DNA of 45,890 nucleotides from Methanobacteriota archaeon (GTDB lineage: Archaea; Thermoplasmatota; Poseidoniia; Poseidoniales; Thalassarchaeaceae), in NCBI GenBank assembly GCA_002722735.1, contig PBMR01000003.1, forward strand, positions 41,637 through 87,526, given 5' to 3'. The notes below the pieces were generated by a model. That model ran no database searches and had not been told where the DNA came from. It worked only from the letters and a program-made list of their open reading frames with translations. Each line of letters starts with the position of its first letter. Position 1 is the first letter of the stretch. The position numbers were made by a program, and so were the translations under genes. Below, one piece after another: positions 41,701-45,890 of the stretch.

Positions 41701-43605
41701 ATCGTGATTGGCAGTTCGAACATAACCGTCACAATCCTCCCAGTCTTCGCGTTGAACGTCCTCGCTCAACCAGATAGGATTGCTGTCCTGCCTAACAGTG
41801 ACAGGTCGGTGCAGTACGAGATTCAGAACGTCGGCAACGCTCCAATGACGATCTCCTTCCAATGGTCACTCGATGAGGACGAGCCGGGAAGATTCGGCAT
41901 CTCTCTGACAGCACCGAATAACATTGTCAACCTGAATATCGGAGACACTGTAGCTCTTCGAGTGGACGTATCCCCATTGAAGGACGATCACTACCAGAAC
42001 GAGGATGCCGCGCTATCCATCATCTTCTCTCCGATGGGGGTGGAATTGGATCCAATTGTGTTAACGACACCCATTCAGGTCGTCCGGGTCCAAACTGATG
42101 ACGTGTACGAACTGGACGCCGACGGGCCTTTCACCTGCGGCGCGTCCTGCGTCGAGATCGCGATTCCATGGCAGTACGTGCCCACGGGCATCCCGAACCC
42201 ATCGTCCGTGGCCTTCAACCTCTCCTTGGCTGAAGTACCTGAAAGACGAGGAGAGGAGGGGCCCATCAACTATGGGCAGTACCCCGATACGATTTGGGCC
42301 TTCGACATCGACGGACATTGCCTCATGGTTTCCTCCGAGCAACCTCCCGGCATCGCGCAGCAAGAGGGCTCGTCCTGCGACTCGGGCTTCGACTTGGACA
42401 CAGTGACCCCCTACGGGACGGGCACCATAGTCCTACAAGTGATCATCCCGGACAAGAAGAAGCTCGCGCCCAAGGACGGATGGGACATCAGCCTCCTGCT
42501 GAAGAATCCCGTAGAGGACGACCAATGCGATTGTGATGATTTCTGGACGGAATTCACCGTGAAACTGAGAATGTCCGAATCGTCCGACCCGCTGATAGAG
42601 AGCATTTCGTTCAATGGGACCAGCGTCGAGGGATCGCAGACCTCGGTCAACGTGGTGATAATCAATGCCGGCAACGCGATCATGCCAACCGACACGCTCG
42701 TGACCCTGCTATGCCAAGGGGACTACGCAAGAGTGACTTCCGCCCCGTCGATGAGCATCCCTGCATTGTCCGCCGGCGGCAATTTCAGCGCCACGTGGTC
42801 TGTGACCACCGAACCCCTACCATGGTGGAGCACCTCCGAGCCCTTCGACTGCGAAGCCTCATTGTCGGGCTCGATTTCGACCGTAGGTGGGAACAACGCC
42901 TCCAATGACAACTCAGAGGTAGCCTTGGAAATATCCTCCTGGGGGCCACCCGACCTGGATGTGAATCTCAGCGGAGTCATAATCGGCCTGCCAATAACCA
43001 TCATACTCGGCCTACTCCTGCTTTTCTTCGCCTTCTCGTTCCTGCGGAAGGGCATGGACGAGCAGCCGAGCCATCTGCACATGTCGGCATACATCGCCGC
43101 AGCGTCTTTCGGAACCATATCTCTCAGCAACCTGGCTTCGTGGTCAATCGCGGCAGGAGCAGGGGCATCTATCGCCTTCTCTGGTGTCGTGGCATGGATA
43201 AGCTCGGCTGAGTTACAGACCATTCACGACGACAGGAAAAAGGCACGAATCGGGGCTCGCTCCGTCTTGGAAGACCACGACAAGGAGCAGGCCAACACCC
43301 GAAAGGAACTCCGAGCCATCGTCTCCTGCGCCCCTTACGCATTCCTCCCCTTCGTCCTCATCTCGCCCGCGCTGGCCACAGACACAGACCCCATCTCACT
43401 GGTGGCGCTGGTGCTGTTCCTCATCGCCTCCCCGATCCTGGTTCACCTGATACTGAGATTCCTCGACAAGTCGTATGACAGGCTATACGGGGAACTGGCC
43501 GAGATAGAGCTCAGGGCTATCAAGATTAAGAGAATCCTAGGGAGCGTCGGCGCGAGGTCGGGAGCCGGGGCCTCGGAGCGGGAATACCGGACGGGAGGAG
43601 ACTGA
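38704..43605 (+). CDS. Giant multi-domain surface protein with C-terminal membrane region
   Basis: A 1633-residue protein with an N-terminal signal peptide (VLIAMLFILPLLAHTPAYS after Arg-Arg). At least eight CARDB/NEW3/Ig-like extracellular beta domains follow; phrases such as LNLGGSSADGNLTLEA, LNFILQNSGDEGDNFTV, DYTLKNTGTAPAQFQIF, MSLKNTGNDADNFSIGF and ILLENSGNLLEVVNV recur about every 120-150 residues. Asn-X-Ser/Thr sequons are abundant. A cysteine-containing domain lies near residues 1140-1390. From about residue 1424 there are four or five membrane helices with a basic cytoplasmic helix. It starts at GTG 38704 with a ggagg ribosome binding site. The next gene begins at the stop codon, so an operon with the archaellins is likely. 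No known function; an S-layer or filament-anchoring role is inference. Confidence 0.9.
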   Translation: MRRAAVLIAMLFILPLLAHTPAYSVDSRAQSTSGRSLEADVAVTGINITTPSVMVGGTPTLAPQTHIIRVNILNLGGSSADGNLTLEANTGSGYAEVDVRTVSINSGQQEVHLLYWDATTVGTGFGLKAVWDVNLSTSTDSDSGNDEMAITGISVMAVEDAAPIADSLPDNGDTLARAQWVGGITVVNTGNQPVNVTAQLTLTSTSTAAQTQVISTTATAPSGSLANPPDPQNISLSFDGTSLEGTYTLAGSLLITGPSGTPSTVTIESRTVSFIALRATLIAASNRNIDPGGVTTLNFILQNSGDEGDNFTVTQSNTSSPGEYWANISAGIHTEDDPLFVDSGETVAIQVPVEIPSTAAMSESVRITITVQSLAAGYVLDASSIVMAGGLYQSEITQNHSHDLGAEYANITPGDPLTLDYTLKNTGTAPAQFQIFVASTQSVPYWTIHSPVTLTDVMIANETRTIPVTITTPTLQMPLNPAWNIEAGLQIQIGIQAIPVEGGLPSSNLTMIIVDGMVEMDLEILGQPRDVSVDELLSGSSDRYVDFQVQMVHNLGSNNSQAQVTLAPTVASGDTTGITFTPDVSGKENERFYASITPSTMDLSPGEIGYGVVSITHQHKSSQSHPYPAAGRFTFDFTTTSDWGDFNGTLSQDDSAEITYRVEKFRAAELASGGIFTGDPGTAIPATMSLKNTGNDADNFSIGFLPIEGWDIQVSKPAVNALKSRTNLYPFVEGHDDSDVTSFTITATPPSTASADETHEIWVYANSTDTGELLSYAPAYFQLTELVSAELSPANATAVLDRLGQTTIMILLNNSGNSNKTFDLTLDNHNPLNIRLSFADDGTVVLSKTQTVAPASQAIVRVYALAGTTARADDVNKFEVVVSSNGTELDRSGINVQVNPFHFIIFKMNEEYNAIPGGTIQVPILLENSGNLLEVVNVSALAPVGWNQSANDSAIAIEPGAEGAWVKLSITLPPLEAGESLAADKVFEIPIQVLNISDNIVIGSSNITVTILPVFALNVLAQPDRIAVLPNSDRSVQYEIQNVGNAPMTISFQWSLDEDEPGRFGISLTAPNNIVNLNIGDTVALRVDVSPLKDDHYQNEDAALSIIFSPMGVELDPIVLTTPIQVVRVQTDDVYELDADGPFTCGASCVEIAIPWQYVPTGIPNPSSVAFNLSLAEVPERRGEEGPINYGQYPDTIWAFDIDGHCLMVSSEQPPGIAQQEGSSCDSGFDLDTVTPYGTGTIVLQVIIPDKKKLAPKDGWDISLLLKNPVEDDQCDCDDFWTEFTVKLRMSESSDPLIESISFNGTSVEGSQTSVNVVIINAGNAIMPTDTLVTLLCQGDYARVTSAPSMSIPALSAGGNFSATWSVTTEPLPWWSTSEPFDCEASLSGSISTVGGNNASNDNSEVALEISSWGPPDLDVNLSGVIIGLPITIILGLLLLFFAFSFLRKGMDEQPSHLHMSAYIAAASFGTISLSNLASWSIAAGAGASIAFSGVVAWISSAELQTIHDDRKKARIGARSVLEDHDKEQANTRKELRAIVSCAPYAFLPFVLISPALATDTDPISLVALVLFLIASPILVHLILRFLDKSYDRLYGELAEIELRAIKIKRILGSVGARSGAGASEREYRTGGD
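43594..43600 (+). promoter_or_regulatory. Ribosome binding site for the 351-residue protein
   Basis: ggaggag, 6 bases before ATG 43607, lies inside the end of the giant protein's gene and matches the archaeal anti-Shine-Dalgarno. It supports translation of the downstream gene as part of the same mRNA. Confidence 0.6.
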
Positions 43606-43606
43606 G

Positions 43607-44662
43607 ATGGCGAAAGACGCCGCTTCCCGAGCTAGCGGGGTGGGAGGGGCTGAAGCCACCCTCAAGGTCCTCGACTACATCGAGGACGAGGCCCTCGTCA
43701 TTCAGAACTCAATCTGGCGCAACCGGCCCATGCGGGCCGTCAGGCAGCTCAAAAAGCTCAGCAAGGAGACTGATTTCCTCGAGGAGCAGGTCCTCGGCCT
43801 CTACAGAGCCCTGTCGTCTCTCGAGAGGTCGCTGGAGGAGCTGGAGGAGATGAGCGAGGGGGACCAAACGTCATGGGACCTCACCAACTTGGGACTACAG
43901 TTCCTCAGAGAGGGGAATTGGGGGGCTGCGTCCGACACGTTGGAGGGGGCCGTGGCCGCCCTCGGGCCCGAGGGCCTGGGACGCTCGCTCGCCACCCTGA
44001 ACCGCCACCTCAACGAGCTGGGGGACCTCAGTGACACGGAGGACATCGCGCTCACCCTAGTCAGGCAGGGTAGGAAGAGCCTGCAGGGGGACGACCTGCA
44101 ATCCGCCGCCGAGTCCTTCGAGAAGGCGATAACCGCCCTCGGCCCGGTCGCTGTGAAGGAGGCCGCCAGCCCCTTCCTCGTCAATCGCTTCTTCCTCTCC
44201 ATCGGCACCAAGTGGCCCGAGGGCCTCGGGCACGGGCTGATGGTAGTGACCCTCGAGAACCTCGGTGACAACAACATCGCTGCGATGAGGCTGGACCCCC
44301 CCGTCCCGTTCGGATGGTCCGCCTCGCCGAGGATGACCGAGATCCCCGAGATCCCCCCTGAGGGATTCATCGAGATTGGGATCGAGATCCGACCCTCCGG
44401 CGCGTTCCCCCAGACCTCCCTCCTCGGGACCAGCGTCTCTGTGACCACGGGCTACATGGTCACCTACGGTGATGTCGAGGTCCAGGTGAGGGTGGAGAAC
44501 AGGACCCCGAAATCGATGGAGGGGCTCCTCCTTGACCCGTGGATGCCCGAGGGCTATGAGACGATGAGGCTCCCACTTGTCGAGAACCTCGGCCTGGGCC
44601 AGGTGGTCCACGTCCCCATCGAGGTCCTGAACATCAGGCAAAGCACAGGAATCACAGGGTGA
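43607..44662 (+). CDS. Cytosolic TPR-like plus beta-sandwich protein next to archaellins, hypothetical
   Basis: A 351-residue protein without signal peptide or membrane helix. Residues 15-90 are helical with a Leu/Glu coiled coil (LERSLEELEEM). Two TPR-like repeats follow, near residues 92-125 (LGLQFLREGNWGAASDTLEG) and 148-180 (VRQGRKSLQGDDLQSAAESF), similar to each other. From about residue 195 to the end is a beta-rich domain (VVTLENLGDNNIAAMRL, GFIEIGIEIRPSGAF, VRVENRTPKS) resembling the CARDB-like repeats of the giant protein upstream. Its ATG is one base after the previous stop. I do not recognise a family. A cytoplasmic adaptor of a filament or secretion system is an inference. Confidence 0.75.
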   Translation: MAKDAASRASGVGGAEATLKVLDYIEDEALVIQNSIWRNRPMRAVRQLKKLSKETDFLEEQVLGLYRALSSLERSLEELEEMSEGDQTSWDLTNLGLQFLREGNWGAASDTLEGAVAALGPEGLGRSLATLNRHLNELGDLSDTEDIALTLVRQGRKSLQGDDLQSAAESFEKAITALGPVAVKEAASPFLVNRFFLSIGTKWPEGLGHGLMVVTLENLGDNNIAAMRLDPPVPFGWSASPRMTEIPEIPPEGFIEIGIEIRPSGAFPQTSLLGTSVSVTTGYMVTYGDVEVQVRVENRTPKSMEGLLLDPWMPEGYETMRLPLVENLGLGQVVHVPIEVLNIRQSTGITG

Positions 44663-44749
44663 TTTCCTCGCTGAGCGGGTAATAGCCGCACGAACTCCAC
44701 TACTCTCATAAGTGATTAGCGCCCACAGGGCCCTACAGGTGACACGCGT

Positions 44750-45403
44750 ATGAGCGAAGAATACCAACTAAGGAAGAGAGACGGCGAGGCAGGCTCGATA
44801 GGTATCGGTGCGATGATAGTTTTCATCGCCCTGATCCTCGTGGCCGCAGTGGCCTCGACGATTATAATCAAGACTGCAGAGGAGCTGCAGCAGAACGCCG
44901 AGTCGACAAGCGACGACACGAGGAAGGAGATTTCGGGCAAGATCAACGTCCTCCAAATCCTCGTCAACGGTACGACGACCGCCGACGCGATCGACTCCAT
45001 CATCGTCACCGCTAAGGTGGCTTCCGGGTCGATGAATGTCCAGGTAGAGGACATCGACTGGGTGATCACGTGCGGCGGGACCACCTACGGGCTGATTACG
45101 GGCAACCTCGGTAACACAGACTCTGCTGGCGGCGCAATAGCAGCGCCTGAGTCGATCAACGCCGATTACATGGACGGATCCGACTACGATGCGACCGACG
45201 AACTGCCAGCGGGAACGACGTTCAAGTTCGACATCAACCTCGATGACGATACCGCCGACCCCAACGTGGCCGATGGCGGCGCTTGCAAGGACGCAGGCAC
45301 GGCCGGCGAGACGATGGAGATGAAGATCATAGTCGACGGCGGCGGAACCACCATCCTGGATCTCAAGATCGACTCCATCGCATCCGGCAAGGAGGTGACG
45401 TGA
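44750..45403 (+). CDS. Archaellin (archaeal flagellin)
   Basis: A 217-residue class III-signal pilin. The short charged leader KRDGEAG is followed by SIGIGAMIVFIALILVAAV, an almost perfect match to archaellin N-termini, with probable preflagellin peptidase cleavage near the last Gly of the leader. The remainder is a Thr/Gly/Asp-rich beta domain with two cysteines (VITCGG and GGACKD), unusual for archaellins and possibly a disulfide. Upstream sequence holds a TATA-like ctcataagtgatta near 44703-44716. It overlaps the next archaellin start by one base (TGATG). It forms the filament of the archaellum. Confidence 0.95.
   Translation: MSEEYQLRKRDGEAGSIGIGAMIVFIALILVAAVASTIIIKTAEELQQNAESTSDDTRKEISGKINVLQILVNGTTTADAIDSIIVTAKVASGSMNVQVEDIDWVITCGGTTYGLITGNLGNTDSAGGAIAAPESINADYMDGSDYDATDELPAGTTFKFDINLDDDTADPNVADGGACKDAGTAGETMEMKIIVDGGGTTILDLKIDSIASGKEVT
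44792..44902 (+). repeat. Duplicated archaellin N-terminal segment, copy 1
   Basis: A 111-base stretch matching 45454-45564 (offset 662). The two copies differ at eight bases, each in the third codon position and synonymous, so the encoded 37 residues are identical. They cover the hydrophobic archaellin core helix. Confidence 0.9.
45389..45398 (+). promoter_or_regulatory. Strong ribosome binding site for archaellin 2
   Basis: aaggaggtga, 5 bases before ATG 45403, is complementary to the canonical archaeal 16S rRNA 3' end. It lies inside the end of archaellin 1 and suggests high-level translation of the second archaellin. Confidence 0.75.
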
Positions 45404-45890
45404 TGTCCCAGAACGCCGAGTACGACTCACCAGCCGCGCGGGACCGCGACTCCGGCTCGATCGGTATCGGTGCGATGATCGTCTTCATCGCCCTGATCCT
45501 CGTGGCCGCGGTGGCCTCTACGATAATCATCAAGACCGCAGAGGAGCTGCAGCAGAACGCCGAGAGCACCAGCCAGGACACTAGGGACCAGATCTCTGGG
45601 AAGATCTCCATCAGCGACGTATACGTCAAGGATACTCACGAGTCCCTAGGGGGCGTGACCGGGACTGATGACAACGTCGACATCTTCGACGTCATCGCAA
45701 GGGTGTCATCCGGCTCCCTCAACGTCCAGGAGGGCGACATATCCTACTACGTCACGTGCACGGTGGAGTACTCTGCCGGGGGCACGACCTTCGCAGTCGT
45801 GGACTACGGCGTGGTTGACGCAAGGAACCTATCCGAGGCGACTGCCGGCGGCGAGGGCCATGCAAGCGACGCCACGTTCAACACCGGCGA
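45403..45890 (+). CDS. Second archaellin, truncated by window end
   Basis: The frame starts at ATG 45403 and is still open at the window edge after about 162 codons. The N-terminus (leader ending ARDRDSG, then SIGIGAMIVFIALILVAAV) is the archaellin signature. The next 18 residues also match archaellin 1, ending in LQQNAEST, after which the sequences diverge. A cysteine occurs in YYVTCTVEY. A strong ribosome binding site (aaggaggtga) precedes the start. Two archaellins in tandem are common in archaellum loci, where one often caps or joins the filament. Confidence 0.93.
   Translation, partial: MSQNAEYDSPAARDRDSGSIGIGAMIVFIALILVAAVASTIIIKTAEELQQNAESTSQDTRDQISGKISISDVYVKDTHESLGGVTGTDDNVDIFDVIARVSSGSLNVQEGDISYYVTCTVEYSAGGTTFAVVDYGVVDARNLSEATAGGEGHASDATFNTG
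45454..45564 (+). repeat. Duplicated archaellin N-terminal segment, copy 2
   Basis: Second copy of the 111-base stretch at 44792-44902. Only synonymous third-position differences are seen, showing selection on the protein or a conversion event with later drift. Confidence 0.9.

Overview
This window looks like a chromosomal segment of a planktonic marine euryarchaeon, most probably Candidatus Poseidoniales (Marine Group II). That placement is inferred from gene content, not from a marker tree. Archaeal hallmarks are a DnaG-type Toprim protein, the primase large subunit PriL, a group II chaperonin, a Pcc1-like KEOPS subunit, DUF373, archaeal phosphopantothenate synthetase, a DUF115/MptE-like protein, Lrp/AsnC regulation and two tandem archaellins. 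They are mixed with bacterial-type genes: PurH, PurN, a bacterial-type deoxyhypusine synthase-like protein, a GcvH with lipoyl lysine and APH-fold kinases. Coding density is high and no intergenic gap exceeds about 205 bases. I saw no insertion sequence, phage gene or CRISPR array.

Layout. 1-2.5 kb: tRNA-Leu(GAG), a DUF6159-like membrane protein, a MOSC protein and an APH-family kinase. 2.5-5.7 kb: a cell-surface modification island of two sulfotransferases and a GT4 glycosyltransferase. 5.7-8.7 kb: small membrane protein, secreted surface protein and a divergent thermosome subunit. 8.8-14.6 kb: purH, a cystathionine beta-synthase-like gene facing a cystathionine gamma-lyase/synthase gene, DUF454, purN and mobA. 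14.7-19.6 kb: TerB-like protein, dnaG behind a hairpin-rich leader, a large membrane-anchored TPR protein and a redoxin. 19.6-24.5 kb: Lrp regulator, Cys-rich small protein, enolase, the aspC-speD-DHS-like operon and tRNA-Cys(GCA). 24.6-28 kb: threonine/serine dehydratase, small membrane proteins, RNase HI, gcvH and a THEP1-type NTPase. 28.1-30.8 kb: a two-gene unit of a degenerate Eco57I-like DNA methyltransferase homologue and a coiled-coil partner. 30.9-37.3 kb: an isocitrate/isopropylmalate dehydrogenase-family gene, the minus-strand run priL-DUF373-pcc1-nadC-phosphopantothenate synthetase, and mptE. 37.3-45.9 kb: a DUF2135-like surface protein, a 1633-residue multi-domain surface protein, a TPR/beta-sandwich cytosolic protein and two archaellins, the second cut by the window end.

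How the genes fit together. PurN and PurH point to formyl-folate-dependent purine synthesis. The CBS-like and CGL/CGS genes form a transsulfuration pair. SpeD and the DHS-like protein form a polyamine unit. The last 7 kb looks like the start of an archaellum locus preceded by uncharacterised surface components. The observations I rate highest are the methyltransferase-like protein whose catalytic motif IV is altered to SRPPW, the unusual surface genes in front of the archaellins, the structured dnaG leader, and the archaellin N-terminal segment that is identical in protein but differs at eight synonymous sites.
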